This document shows, one piece after another, positions 39,807-50,300 of a stretch of DNA of 64,000 nucleotides; positions within the stretch are counted from its first letter, which is position 1; each line of letters begins with the position of its first letter. The notes beneath the pieces are model-generated. The model did no database searches, was not told where the DNA came from, and saw only the letters and a program-made list of their open reading frames with translations. Both the position numbers and the translations under genes were made by a program. The stretch lies in contig CATZCM010000004.1 in NCBI GenBank assembly GCA_958417225.1, positions 14,988-78,987 on the forward strand. Direction: 5' to 3'. The stretch comes from an uncultured Eubacteriales bacterium (GTDB lineage Bacteria; Bacillota; Clostridia; Oscillospirales; Acutalibacteraceae).

Positions 39807-40517
39807 TTACTTTTTAGCAGCCTTAATTTTTTTCTCTTCTCCAGAAAGTAATCTTTTCACGTTACTTTTATGCCTTAACAAAATAAACAATGCCAAAAAA
39901 ATCACTATTGCAGTTGAGAACAAAAGATAATACAATTCGTGCCAATACGGATTTACACGATAATCAAAAAAATAAGTCACCGTAAAGTGCGTTATCGGAT
40001 AAACAAAACACGCTGTAACCGAAGCTAAAGAAACAATTTTTGAACAAAAAAACACTACTGCGTATATTCCAAGCACAATTAAAAACACTCTGAAATCAGA
40101 CATCAAAATTACAATCGCCACAGTCGCAATGCCCTTTCCTCCACGAAACTTAAAAAAGCACGGAAATACATGACCCACAACACAAGCTCCACCAGATATT
40201 AATGCAGCATAATTTCGTAAAATATTGGTTGGTACATCTCCTTTTGGCATAGAGAATAACCACCAGGAAATAAGTATTGCCACAACACACTTTAACATGT
40301 CTCCACACAAGGTTATTATTGCAGATTTTTTCCCGACTGATCTCATCACATTTGTAAATCCAGCATTTTTGCTTCCAAGTTGTCGAATATCCTTTTTATT
40401 TTTGGTCAGCAAAATCGCAAAATTAATACTTCCCAATAGATAACCTATTATAATTGAAAGAACACACACTAGTGAATACACTTTGAAAAAATCACCGATT
40501 TGTTCCATAACTAACAA
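39807..40517 (-). CDS. plsY: Glycerol-3-phosphate acyltransferase PlsY
   Basis: 236 residues with five membrane helices; acylates glycerol-3-P from acyl-phosphate. The three PlsY motifs are SINFAILLTK, GSKNAGFTNVMRSVGKKS and KFRGGKGIATV. It is somewhat longer than the usual 200 residues because of an extended C-terminus. It lies 25 bases after der. Confidence 0.94.
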   Translation of the reverse strand: MLVMEQIGDFFKVYSLVCVLSIIIGYLLGSINFAILLTKNKKDIRQLGSKNAGFTNVMRSVGKKSAIITLCGDMLKCVVAILISWWLFSMPKGDVPTNILRNYAALISGGACVVGHVFPCFFKFRGGKGIATVAIVILMSDFRVFLIVLGIYAVVFFCSKIVSLASVTACFVYPITHFTVTYFFDYRVNPYWHELYYLLFSTAIVIFLALFILLRHKSNVKRLLSGEEKKIKAAKK

Positions 40518-40541
40518 CCTACCCCACTACAAACTAAAAAC

Positions 40542-41879
40542 TTATTGTATATCACCTTTCTTCGACATACGTTCCCTTGACAAAATTCTTATTGGAGTAC
40601 CCTCCATACCAAAAGTACATCGAATTTGATTTTCAATATACCTTTTGTACGAAAAATGAAAAAGTTCATTTGAGTTTACAAAGCAAAGAAAAGTTGGTGG
40701 TTTTACAGCCACCTGTGTCATATAAAAAATCTTCAACCGTTTACCTTTATCTGAAGGAGGTTGCACTCGTGCTACTGCAACAGATAAAATATCATTTAAA
40801 GCACTCGTTGAGATTCTCATTGAATTGTAATTTGAAACCTTTACAATAAGTTCAAGCAAATTTTTTAACCTTTGACCTGTTTTAGCCGAAATAAACATAA
40901 TCGGCGCATATGACATAAAAGAAAAGTCAATTTCAAGTTTTTTCTTATACTCATTCATAGTTGACGTATTTTTCGCAATAGTGTCCCATTTGTTCACAGC
41001 TATAATACACGCTTTTCCTGCTTCATGAGCAAGTCCGGCTACTTTAGAATCCTGTTCTGTAAAACCCTCTTGAGCATCGATCATAATCACACACACGTCA
41101 CTTTTATCAATTGCCATCTTCGCTCTAAGGAAGCTATAATGTTCTACATTTTCATTAACTTTACTTCGTTTTCTCATCCCCGCCGTATCTACCAAAGTAA
41201 ATTTCCCATACTCATTTTCTATCACAGTATCTGTAGTATCTCGAGTGGTACCCGCTATGTCTGAGACTATGCATCTTTCTTCATTTGACAATTTATTCAC
41301 AAGAGACGATTTGCCCACATTTGGTTTACCTATAATCGCAACTCGTATTGAACCATCCTCGTTTACTTGTGACTCATCGTCCTTAAAATACTTCAAAACT
41401 TGATCAAGCATGTCTCCTGTACCATGACCATGCACAGATGACACAGGGAACGGATCACCCAAACCTAAATTATAAAACTCATAAAACTGAACAGGCACGT
41501 TACCGACTGAATCGCACTTATTCACACAAAGTACAATTGGTTTTCCGCTCTTTTGGAGCATTTGAGCTACTTCCTGATCCATAGCAACCACACCCGATTT
41601 CAGGTCAGTCACAAAAATAATAACTTGTGCAGATTCAATAGCAACTTGTGCTTGTTTAACCATCTGCGATAAAATCACATCTTCTTTGCCGCACTCTATT
41701 CCACCAGTGTCGACAATAGTAAACCTTTTACCGGACCACTCACATTCACCATACAACCTATCCCTCGTAACTCCTGGTACATCATCAACGATTGCGGTCC
41801 TCTCTCCTGTTAATTTATTAAACAAAGTTGATTTCCCGACATTTGGTCTCCCAACTATCGCTACAATTGGTTTTGGCAT
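40542..41879 (-). CDS. der: Ribosome-assembly GTPase Der (EngA)
   Basis: 445 residues with two consecutive G domains: GRPNVGKSTLFNKL/DTPG-type VDTGGIE/NKCD and GKPNVGKSSLVNKL/VDTAGMR/NKWD. The C-terminal KH-like domain (FYMTQVAVKPPTFLCFVN) follows. Needed for 50S maturation. It is co-transcribed with the DUF512 gene and plsY. Confidence 0.97.
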   Translation of the reverse strand: MPKPIVAIVGRPNVGKSTLFNKLTGERTAIVDDVPGVTRDRLYGECEWSGKRFTIVDTGGIECGKEDVILSQMVKQAQVAIESAQVIIFVTDLKSGVVAMDQEVAQMLQKSGKPIVLCVNKCDSVGNVPVQFYEFYNLGLGDPFPVSSVHGHGTGDMLDQVLKYFKDDESQVNEDGSIRVAIIGKPNVGKSSLVNKLSNEERCIVSDIAGTTRDTTDTVIENEYGKFTLVDTAGMRKRSKVNENVEHYSFLRAKMAIDKSDVCVIMIDAQEGFTEQDSKVAGLAHEAGKACIIAVNKWDTIAKNTSTMNEYKKKLEIDFSFMSYAPIMFISAKTGQRLKNLLELIVKVSNYNSMRISTSALNDILSVAVARVQPPSDKGKRLKIFYMTQVAVKPPTFLCFVNSNELFHFSYKRYIENQIRCTFGMEGTPIRILSRERMSKKGDIQ

Positions 41880-41909
41880 TAAACCTTCCCCCCTTCTTAA
41901 ATTAAAGCA

Positions 41910-43220
41910 TCAATGTGACACTCCGATAACTGCATCAAATAATGCCCCACCATCAGTGGCCACTACTTCCACTGAAATTTTCAACTCATCACGCACTTGG
42001 TCAATAGAAACATCATCTAAAAACACATCACATTCTCGACGCAACATAACTGCCGGTATCAATAAAGTGCTTCCAAGATCCTTATTTTTAAGTTGGTTCA
42101 ACAAATCTTGTCCTGTCACCAAACCTGACACATTTATTTGTTCTCCAAAAAACACATTTTCAATCGCATACACATTACAATCCACAAAAGGAAATTTTTC
42201 TTTAAGACTTTGTACTAATTCCTCTATATAAGGTTTTATAGCTGTACCGCACGCAATGGAAACCCTACGACAAATTTGTGATGGCATTTCCGATTCAAGC
42301 GCTAACTCAAATTCATCCCTCAAAAGCGCAATTCCACCGACACCATTTTCAAGTTGAGCAAAATCCTCATAATACTGCACATCATGAATAGGTCTACCGG
42401 CTTTCAAATAAAACTCATCCGCAGCATACACAATTCTAGACCCAGATTGCTGCAAACACTCATCTGAAAACTCCTCCACAATATCTATAACATCAGAAGC
42501 AGATTTTGCGTCATACGGCTTAATTTCATAAAGCCCTTCTCTGTACTTAGTAAGTCCAACTGGCACTACTGCAATAGACGCAACTTGAGGAGCCAATTTT
42601 TTCAAATCTTGTAGTGTTTTTATCAACTGATCGCCATCATTTATCCCGGGACACGCCACAATCTGACAATTGATCACAATACCTGCATCCGCGAAACGTT
42701 TTAGCAAAGCTAAACTGTCACCCGCAAACCTGTTTCCCATCATTTTCACACGAAGACCTGGATCTGTAGTGTGCACGGAAACATTTATAGGACTTATGTG
42801 CATAGACGTAATTCTACTTATTTCATGTTCCGACAAGTTTGTGAGTGTTATGTAATTTCCAAACAAAAATGACAATCTCGAATCATCATCTTTAAAATAC
42901 AAACTTTCACGTAATCCCTTCGGCAATTGATCTATAAAGCAAAATATGCATTTATTACGACAAGAATGCTGTTTATCCATAAGATACGTCTTAAACTCAA
43001 GACCAATCTCATCATACTCGCCCTTACAAAATCTAACTGTTCTTTTATTTTCATGCTCATCTATTATTGTAAGTTCAACATCTGAATCCGCCTGATAAAA
43101 TCTATAATCCAACACATCATATATCTCATGCCCATTTATTGCAAAAAGCTTTTCACCAGGTTTTATTTCATAGCGCTGCGCGTAACTGCCAGGTGTAATT
43201 GATAAAATATTCACTGACAT
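41910..43220 (-). CDS. DUF512 PDZ/radical-SAM protein
   Basis: 436 residues: a PDZ-like N-terminus (PGSYAQRYEIKPGEKLFAIN), then CRNKCIFCFIDQLPKGLRES with the CxxxCxxC iron-sulfur motif of radical-SAM enzymes, followed by the DUF512 region (VVPVGLTKYREGLYEIKPYD) and a C-terminal domain ending with ATDGGALFDAVIGVS. This architecture is widespread in Clostridia just upstream of der; the reaction is unknown. Confidence 0.93.
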   Translation of the reverse strand: MSVNILSITPGSYAQRYEIKPGEKLFAINGHEIYDVLDYRFYQADSDVELTIIDEHENKRTVRFCKGEYDEIGLEFKTYLMDKQHSCRNKCIFCFIDQLPKGLRESLYFKDDDSRLSFLFGNYITLTNLSEHEISRITSMHISPINVSVHTTDPGLRVKMMGNRFAGDSLALLKRFADAGIVINCQIVACPGINDGDQLIKTLQDLKKLAPQVASIAVVPVGLTKYREGLYEIKPYDAKSASDVIDIVEEFSDECLQQSGSRIVYAADEFYLKAGRPIHDVQYYEDFAQLENGVGGIALLRDEFELALESEMPSQICRRVSIACGTAIKPYIEELVQSLKEKFPFVDCNVYAIENVFFGEQINVSGLVTGQDLLNQLKNKDLGSTLLIPAVMLRRECDVFLDDVSIDQVRDELKISVEVVATDGGALFDAVIGVSH

Positions 43221-43276
43221 TATACTAACTCTCGCTTTCCTTTAAATTAACTTCGATAAAAATTTTAATTCATACT

Positions 43277-43311
43277 AAAAAATAGAGAAAGATTTCTCTT
43301 CCTCTATTTGG
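43277..43311 (-). terminator. Terminator of rpmF
   Basis: Minus-strand CAAATAGAG pairs with CTCTATTTTTT. Confidence 0.75.
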
Positions 43312-43327
43312 CACAAGTGCGATAAAA

Positions 43328-43510
43328 TTAAGCTTCTACTTTAATAACTTCTCTTCCTTTGTAAGATCCACACTCAGGACATACTCTATGAGAAACTTTA
43401 TATTCACCACACTTTGGACACTTCACAAGTGCAGGAGCACTTATTTTCCAAACGTTTGAACGTCTTTTATCCCTTCTAGCTTGGGAATGTTTTCTCTTTG
43501 GAACCGCCAT
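43328..43510 (-). CDS. rpmF: Ribosomal protein bL32
   Basis: 60 residues, MAVPKRKHSQARRDKRRSNV at the start and a zinc-binding CPKCGEYKVSHRVCPECG (CxxC...CxxC form). AGGAGG precedes the ATG. Confidence 0.97.
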   Translation of the reverse strand: MAVPKRKHSQARRDKRRSNVWKISAPALVKCPKCGEYKVSHRVCPECGSYKGREVIKVEA

Positions 43511-43654
43511 TTTGGTACCTCCTTAACGTAATTTATCCACATCTACTTAATATTATACTAGCATTAATCGGATATGTCAAGGTCTTATTAAAATAATTTT
43601 ACGATTTTCATAAACCGATGCAATATCTTAAAAGTAAAAAAATTCTCAAAACAC

Positions 43655-43682
43655 TTGATTATTTATAGAAATGTGTTAAAAT
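43655..43682 (+). promoter_or_regulatory. Promoter of cdaA-cdaR
   Basis: TTGATT (43655-43660), 16 bases, TAAAAT (43677-43682), 44 bases before the cdaA ATG. Confidence 0.65.
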
Positions 43683-43725
43683 AGAAATGTAGTTACAATT
43701 TAAAAAGTTCAGAAAGGATAAAATT

Positions 43726-44595
43726 ATGGAATATTTTTTCAACTTTTGGACAACTTTCGTGAATCTATTGAAAACATTCACAATTTTTGATGCAATAGAT
43801 ATATCTGTTATAACTTGGGTAGTCTTCAAAGCAATCAAACTTATAAGAGAAACTCAAGCATGGCAAATTTTAAAGGGAATACTAATTTTACTTGCAATAT
43901 ACTTAATCGCACAAAATTTTCATTTAACTATGCTAGATGCCATGTTAACCAAAGTCTTTCAGTTTGGAGTTTTGGCACTACTAATCATCTTTCAACCTGA
44001 GGTTCGTCATACTATTGAATGTATTGGACGAAGCAACTTACCCCGGGGATTATCCAAAACAGCTTATAACAACATAACTCAAGGTTACATACTAAAATGC
44101 ATAAATGAGATAGTAGATGCTGCTATGATGTTCCAAAAAACTAAAACTGGAGCACTTATAGTATTCGAGCGTGAGACCAAACTTGGCGAAGTTATCTCAA
44201 CCGGAACAACACTTGATGCAAAACCGTCAGCTAGATTAATTTCAAATATTTTCTTTAATAAATCGCCCCTTCACGATGGCGCCATGATAATTCGAGATGG
44301 TGTTGTATATGCAGCAGGGTGTATTCTGCCGCTTACCAAGCAAGCTATAAATCAGGACCTTGGTACCAGACATCGTGCTGCTGTTGGCATAAGTGAAGTT
44401 TCTGATGCAGTTGTGCTCGTAGTCTCAGAAGAAACCGGAAATATCTCACTTGTAACTAACGGCATTTTAACAAGAGATTATGATAAAGAAAGCCTTACTA
44501 AAAAACTTTCTTATCTGCTTATACCAGCAGATTCAAATAACAATTCCATATTCCACTCAATAATATCCAAAGCAAAGAAAGGACTGCGAAAATGA
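43726..44595 (+). CDS. cdaA: Diadenylate cyclase CdaA
   Basis: 289 residues. Three N-terminal membrane helices (about 25-42, 48-63, 72-90) precede the DAC domain, whose motifs DGA (184-186, in SPLHDGAMII) and RHR (215-217, in GTRHRAAVGISE) are intact. It makes c-di-AMP, the essential second messenger controlling potassium and turgor. It overlaps cdaR by 4 bases. Confidence 0.97.
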   Translation: MEYFFNFWTTFVNLLKTFTIFDAIDISVITWVVFKAIKLIRETQAWQILKGILILLAIYLIAQNFHLTMLDAMLTKVFQFGVLALLIIFQPEVRHTIECIGRSNLPRGLSKTAYNNITQGYILKCINEIVDAAMMFQKTKTGALIVFERETKLGEVISTGTTLDAKPSARLISNIFFNKSPLHDGAMIIRDGVVYAAGCILPLTKQAINQDLGTRHRAAVGISEVSDAVVLVVSEETGNISLVTNGILTRDYDKESLTKKLSYLLIPADSNNNSIFHSIISKAKKGLRK

Positions 44596-45836
44596 AAAAA
44601 TTTAATATAAATACACTTTTTTTCAATAACAAGTTTCTCATTGTCTTTTCGGTTCTTATCGCATTCATAAGCTGGGTAGTGATAAAACTTGGGTCATCTG
44701 AATCCCAGGAAAGAATAATCAGCAATATTCCTGTCAACATTTCACTTTCCGATAATGCTAAAAATGACGGACTTAAAATTTTCGCCGGGGGTGACCGAAC
44801 CGCAAGTGTAACCATTAAAGGAAATCGAGTAATTTCTAGTATGCTCACTAAAGAAAATATTCGTATAGTTGCCAAACAGGCCTCCTCCACCATTATTTCA
44901 CCCGGATCTTATATGTTGGAACTCACAGCCGAAAAAGTCGGAAATATTTCCGATTTTGAATTTGTGGGGTCAGTTTCACCACACTTCATTAGTGTATCAG
45001 TCGACCGTGAAAAGTCTATCACACTAAAAATTCAAGACAAAATTAAATATACCTCTGACCCTGCATATTTCGCCGGAAGCACAAACCTTTCATCAGATAC
45101 CTTAGTAATATCAGGTCCCGAAACCAAGATAAATAAAATTGTCCGTGCTGAAGTTAGCACATCCATTGACGGTATCCTGAAAAAAACGGAAACTGTAACT
45201 TTACCTGTAAACTTGTATGATTTAAATGATCAACTAATTTCACCGGATCAGCTTTCCATGAACGTAACTAGCGTAACCGCAACAATTCCTATACTGTACA
45301 AAAAAGTACTAAACATAAACCCACTACTGAAAAATTTCCCTGAAAGTGCAGGTATAGCAAATTGCCTAAGTTTAGAACCTTCCACAATTGAAATCGCTGG
45401 CCCTGAAGATACAATAAAAGATATGTCCAGCATAAATCTAGAAGAAATCAATAGCGTAGAAGTAAATTCATCAAATACATCATTTTCTAAACCTCTAGTA
45501 CTGCCTGAAGGATGTAAAAGTTTAAATAACTTATATTTTGTAAAAGTTCAAATAACAAAAAATCTAAGCCAAAAAATAATCAATGTAAATAACATCGTAT
45601 TTTCTAATGTTCCCACTGGTAAAAACACAAAAGCATACACTAAAACTATATCTGTAACGGTAGTTGGATCACCCGGCGACTTAAAACAGCTAAACCCCGA
45701 TAAGGTAACTGCTGAAATTGATATGGCGAATATTACCGAAGTAGGGGACAAAGAGGTCCCCGTTACCATAAAAGTCCCGGAAGAATACGGATGTTGGTCA
45801 TATGGTAAATACACCGCTAACATTGCTATATCTTAA
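44592..45836 (+). CDS. cdaR: CdaA regulator with YbbR repeats
   Basis: 414 residues: an N-terminal membrane helix (about 15-32, IVFSVLIAFISWVVIKLG) and an extracellular region with about four YbbR-like repeats recognisable from the recurring V.VSGPxxxI pattern (DTLVISGPETKINKI; TIEIAGPEDTIKDM; SVTVVGSPGDLKQL). It binds and modulates CdaA. The usual third gene, glmM, is not next. Confidence 0.92.
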   Translation: MKKFNINTLFFNNKFLIVFSVLIAFISWVVIKLGSSESQERIISNIPVNISLSDNAKNDGLKIFAGGDRTASVTIKGNRVISSMLTKENIRIVAKQASSTIISPGSYMLELTAEKVGNISDFEFVGSVSPHFISVSVDREKSITLKIQDKIKYTSDPAYFAGSTNLSSDTLVISGPETKINKIVRAEVSTSIDGILKKTETVTLPVNLYDLNDQLISPDQLSMNVTSVTATIPILYKKVLNINPLLKNFPESAGIANCLSLEPSTIEIAGPEDTIKDMSSINLEEINSVEVNSSNTSFSKPLVLPEGCKSLNNLYFVKVQITKNLSQKIINVNNIVFSNVPTGKNTKAYTKTISVTVVGSPGDLKQLNPDKVTAEIDMANITEVGDKEVPVTIKVPEEYGCWSYGKYTANIAIS

Positions 45837-45854
45837 CTTCTACTCAATTTCAAG

Positions 45855-45900
45855 AAATCATACTGCAAAACCGCTTTCGGTATATGCAATATGATTTTTT
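45855..45900 (+). terminator. First terminator after cdaR
   Basis: AATCATACTGCA pairs imperfectly with TGCAATATGATT, then TTTTT; a nested CCGCTTTCGG loop sits at the tip. Confidence 0.75.
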
Positions 45901-45920
45901 AAGATTTCAATATAAAACTT

Positions 45921-45960
45921 AAGCTTCAGGAAAATGTACTCTACAATCTCCTGAAGCTTT
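45921..45960. terminator. Second hairpin after cdaR
   Basis: AAGCTTCAGGA pairs with TCCTGAAGCTT, with T-rich and A-rich flanks. It may be the terminator for the minus-strand peptide gene at 46012. Confidence 0.65.
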
Positions 45961-46011
45961 ATGCTTTAAATTGCATTTTATATAAACTTCTTTCTTCTAT
46001 AAGATAATAAG

Positions 46012-46218
46012 CTACCTACAAACTAAATTACATCGATTATTTATAAAATTTTCTAAATCGTCTACTGAAAAATTAAAGCCATTTTTTTTAGCTACGTTCA
46101 CAATGTGATGCATCATACTATTTTCTGTTCTTCTGTTTTTCGAATAAAGCCTTTTACGAAGATTCGCATCCTTTCCAACAATCTTATAAAATTCCTCTAT
46201 TCTTTCATTCAATTCCAT
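46012..46218 (-). CDS. Nif11-like small protein without a double-glycine end
   Basis: 68 residues starting MELNERIEEFYKIVGKDANL, then a helix pair with VAKKNGFNFSVDDLENFINN near the C-terminus. This spacing (F...V..D..LR..L, then A..NGF.....DL..F) resembles the Nif11 domain of RiPP leaders. The chain ends NRCNLVCR straight after that domain, so there is no core. GGAGG lies 7 bases before the ATG; an upstream in-frame ATG (46338) lacks a site. Function unknown; it may be a truncated leader-type peptide. Confidence 0.6.
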   Translation of the reverse strand: MELNERIEEFYKIVGKDANLRKRLYSKNRRTENSMMHHIVNVAKKNGFNFSVDDLENFINNRCNLVCR

Positions 46219-46344
46219 AAGTATACCTCCACAATCTTTTTTACTACACAAAATTATACGAAAAAAGCACCTTTTTATTACATTTATATTTATTTTTTTA
46301 TTATAAATTTCCTTATTTTTTTCAGTGTGTATAATCAATCATGA

Positions 46345-46817
46345 TTTACCACCTAATAATGTGAAAATAGACATCTAATTTCCTCTATTAATGTGCTTCT
46401 AATTTTTTGTAATTGAGTAAAAATTTCAATTTAATTACGTAATAAAACTTTCACGTCACCGTGAGTATATTTAACACACAGCAACCCGATCATATTCAAT
46501 ACAGAACATTGTACGTTTCACATATGTTATAATATTCTCTATACATAAATTTTTGGCTTATTATGACACCTTAGCCTTTTCAAGCATGCCTTTTAAGCAG
46601 TTTTTTCATCAAGTTGGGATTTTGATGCTTTTTAGTCCTCACAACCGAATCATTCAGGGTTCACCTCACAATGTACATCCTCGCTTTAGATCAATATTCT
46701 CAAGCAAACTTTCACCACTAAGTAAACATGAACCATTAGGCACATCTACACAAAGACTGACTCGAGTATAAACTCTAGTCAGCCTTTTAACTTTCACAAA
46801 AGTATTACTTTGTCACC
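46345..46817. other. Intergenic region with several hairpins, possible structured RNA
   Basis: A TATAAT lies at 46528-46533. Downstream on the plus strand follow CATCAA/TTGATG (around 46608-46635, then CTTTTTAG), AACC-GAAT/ATTC-GGTT (around 46640-46662) and CTGACTCGAG/CTCTAGTCAG (46758-46783, then CCTTTTAAC). Base composition from 46560 to 46790 is richer in GC than its flanks. The 72-codon frame at 46553 has no ribosome binding site. I could not match it to a known RNA. Confidence 0.3.
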
Positions 46818-46928
46818 CTACAAATTTCCTGGATCATCAAGATTAATTTCACCTGACGCTGTCATTATATCATCTGTTTCGAATTCAATTACCTCTACTT
46901 TTGGTGACACATATTCTTCTCTTTTCAT
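46818..46928 (-). CDS. Small peptide of the YxSPKxEVIxFExxDI type
   Basis: 36 residues: MKREEYVSPKVEVIEFETDD followed by IMTASGEINLDDPGNL. Peptides with this PK.EVI.FE..D...SG layout are common as tiny acidic genes in Clostridia and have no assigned function. AAAGGA precedes the ATG at about 9 bases. Confidence 0.6.
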   Translation of the reverse strand: MKREEYVSPKVEVIEFETDDIMTASGEINLDDPGNL

Positions 46929-47081
46929 AATTACACAATCCTTTCTCAATTTGTTTTAAAAATATTTTTTGCCGTATTCACTTATCACGCTTTCGCAAAA
47001 TGAATATAACAAAATCTAATATGTAAACTAAAACTTGATCAACCTTATTTATGACTTACCAAAAATCAAATTTTAACTTAC

Positions 47082-47306
47082 TTAACGTTCTAGTTGAGAT
47101 CGAGCAATATATCCTAACACAATTGGTGTATCATGTTCAATGTTGTACAACCATCGCTTTATGATATCATCCAATAAGTGCTTTAACGCAACGTATTTTT
47201 CGACCTCCTACACTGTATTTAACATAACAACTACGCTACCTTCAAACTGAATAGATTTTAAATCCAAATCACATATATCACACAATTCCTTATTATTCTT
47301 AATCAT
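47082..47306 (-). pseudogene. Broken small gene with one in-frame TAG
   Basis: A single frame of 75 codons begins MIKNNKELCDICDLDLKSIQ, meets TAG at codon 33 (47208-47210), and continues EVEKYVALKHLLDDIIKRWL to ...ARSQLER and TAA. The two halves read like one protein, so this looks like a gene with a nonsense mutation. Family not recognised. It sits just after the end of the giant surface protein gene, on the same strand. Confidence 0.5.
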
Positions 47307-47335
47307 GTGAACATTAATCACCTTAATAAGGCAGT

Positions 47336-50300
47336 TTAAGATTGTTTACTAGTTGCAGCTTTGTAATAATAGTACAACGCCTGCATAAAAAGCCTATCCC
47401 TAGGATTTGCACCAGACTCCTCATCATAATAAACAGCTGCAATATAGTCTAATGCCGATACGCTAACTGTAACAGTGTCTGTATTATTACTCCTTTCTAT
47501 TTTAAAACTTATCTCACTTCCAAGATCACTCAGTGATATACTTTTTTCAAAATAGAATCCACCGTTAATCTTGTCCTGCATCAATTTGCTCCTATCTACT
47601 GTAAGATAACCTTTTGCATTTTTTGTTTGCTCAACATACAACCTACATTTTAATGAACCATCATTTTCTATAGTTAATCCATAATTTAACCTATCTATCT
47701 CCATTTTACTAAGTTTCGTTTCATCAAATTTTAGCAATGGTTCGCTACTCTTTTGCAATTTTTCAATATCAGCCGCCATTATAATTTTTTGTTGCATGTC
47801 CAGTGGCACACAAGCGTCTGGTTTTTTGCACCATTGTGATACACAACCTAATAAATAGACAGCTAAAACTGGATCTATTTTTCCCTCAGCAGCCAATTTA
47901 TAAACATATGTTCTCACTGAATATGAAAACGAAATTGTCTCCATTTCATCTTCCGCAATCTTGAAACCAAAATTAACTTTTATATCTGAATTCACTTGAT
48001 CTAGCCCTAGTATACATCTATATTGGTAATTTAACAATTTTCCACCATAAGTGAAACCCTTACTGCTCCGTTCTGGATCTGTATCTACTGTTTCACCATC
48101 AATACTACATTCAAAATTCTCAACCTTATCCACAGTGTAGAAATCAATGCAAATCTTACAATCATCTAGGTGAACACTTGCGTATATCTCACGGCCTTTA
48201 GGCTTTACTGGGCTTACCACACCGCTGAAAGACTCCGGCAATTCGTCACTTGCACCAACTCTAACTAACGCACGTGTATTGCTTAAAACATCAGCATCAA
48301 AGGCATCTTCACTAACTTTGTCCTTTAATGTTCCCTCAGATATCAGTAGTACATCATTCACATTCAGTGAACCTATAAAACCCGCTAATGCATCTCCTGT
48401 TATATCTTTTTTTGACAAGGCATTTGCACGAAGTACTCTGAAAACATCTCTCATACTTTCATCAAGAACTACCATATTTTCCAATGACTCCTCATTAATG
48501 CTCGCACCCTCAGAAAGAATCACAAAAGTGAAATTATTATTCAAGTCAACTTTTGATACACCTTTAGCTATCTTCGCTACGATATTTTTATTAGCTGCAA
48601 AGGCATCAGTCTCTAAAGCTATATTTGCACTGTTAATCTCAACATATGCTACATCTTTTTCCGCAAACGCTCTTTCTTTAACTACTACATCTCCATCAAA
48701 TATGACATTTACGGGATTAAGCGCTGCAGGCAAATCGGATATCGTAATTTCACCCTCACTCCCATTAAAAGTCACATTCTGAACAGCAGACAAATCGGTG
48801 CTACCAAATGTGCCTTCCTTAATTTTAACATCTTTTTGGCTGGTAATGATCATTACACTGCCACGAACTTCCCACTTCAAATCATCAGATTCATCTTTAA
48901 CTATTTCAGCTTTCTGGAGTTCATCTTTTCTTAGTGTTGGATAAAATTTTTCTCCTTTATTATTATCAATTTGGCTAAACCAAACAAATCCAAAACTTAA
49001 CCCTCGCATATATTTTTTTGCTCTATCGCCAGTTATCTTATCTGTAGTAAGACCTTCGGCTCCTCCTGCTACGTCTACACCGGATATTCCTCCTAGTCGC
49101 CTTCCGTTACTTCCTGTGCATATTTCTTTATTGTAGTAACACCACATGACGGTAGATTCCATACCATCACCAACTATACCTCCAATATTTTCGGTACCAC
49201 CTGTCATTACTCTTCCGACACTAATACTTCTAGCAAGGAATCCGTTATTTTGGCCAACTAAACCTCCAACATTGGTAACTTCGGTTACTGAACCATCTTC
49301 ATTTATAGAAGCTCCAACAACTGAGGACATACTGAAACAATTTTCTATTCTGCCTCCATTAACACCAGCAAAAGCTCCAACATATTCATGTCCTCGTATA
49401 TAGCTGTTTACTATACCAACTTTAGAAACAACCGCATACTTACCTAGTTCTGCAAAAAGCCCTGCATGTGTTTTCACCTTATTGACATCAGAACTACCTA
49501 CAATCAAACCACTTATTGTACGTCCATCACCATCAAAAGTTCCGTTGAATGGTTTATCCTTAGTACACATTGGGGTCCATTCAATTAGTGTTTCCGATCC
49601 CTTTTGTGCGTAAGTATAATTTCCCTTATCATCGACAGTAACCATTCCTGCATTCAGCACTATATTCTCCATCAGTTTCCCTGATACATTTGGAGACGAG
49701 CTCACCTCATTTGCAAATTCTTTTAACGTCATAGCTGAACCCTGGATAGCGTTTTCAGGAATACTGTTCGTTGCATTGTAGATTGCAATGTATTGTATTA
49801 CTTTTAAATTAACCTCTAAGCTTTTTACCACTATACCCGAAGCTTTATATGATATTATTAAAGTGTAATTTGCTATCTGCTCTTTATCTTCTGGTAAACT
49901 ATTAGTAAAATCTTCTGTAAGAGTGATTGTGGTATCATTACTTGCAGTAACTGCTTCATAAGCTGCACCTTTTTTTAGCTCCACTGTTTCCCCATTTGAA
50001 ACCTTGCACTCTATCTTTTGAATATTACCAACCTCAAGATTATTGATCGTTATTGCACACTCCTTGCCTTTCGTCACCATTATGCCATCTTTTGTGCCAT
50101 CTTTTACTTTTGCCTCACTATATTTTACTATTTTCCCTGCTACATAGCTTGCATTTCCTGTACTATCTAAGAATCTAACAACAAGTATATTTTCCCCTTT
50201 TGATGGTTCAATTGCTGTTTTCTCTGGGCATTCAACGTCAAACGAACGACTCTCTGCCCATCCCTGGGTATTACAGTCATTACTCCATTCACCTAAGTAA

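Noticed and set aside
46553..46771. 72-codon plus-strand frame
   Set aside because: No ribosome binding site, start near a TATAAT box, and coincident with hairpins; a structured RNA or debris is more likely.
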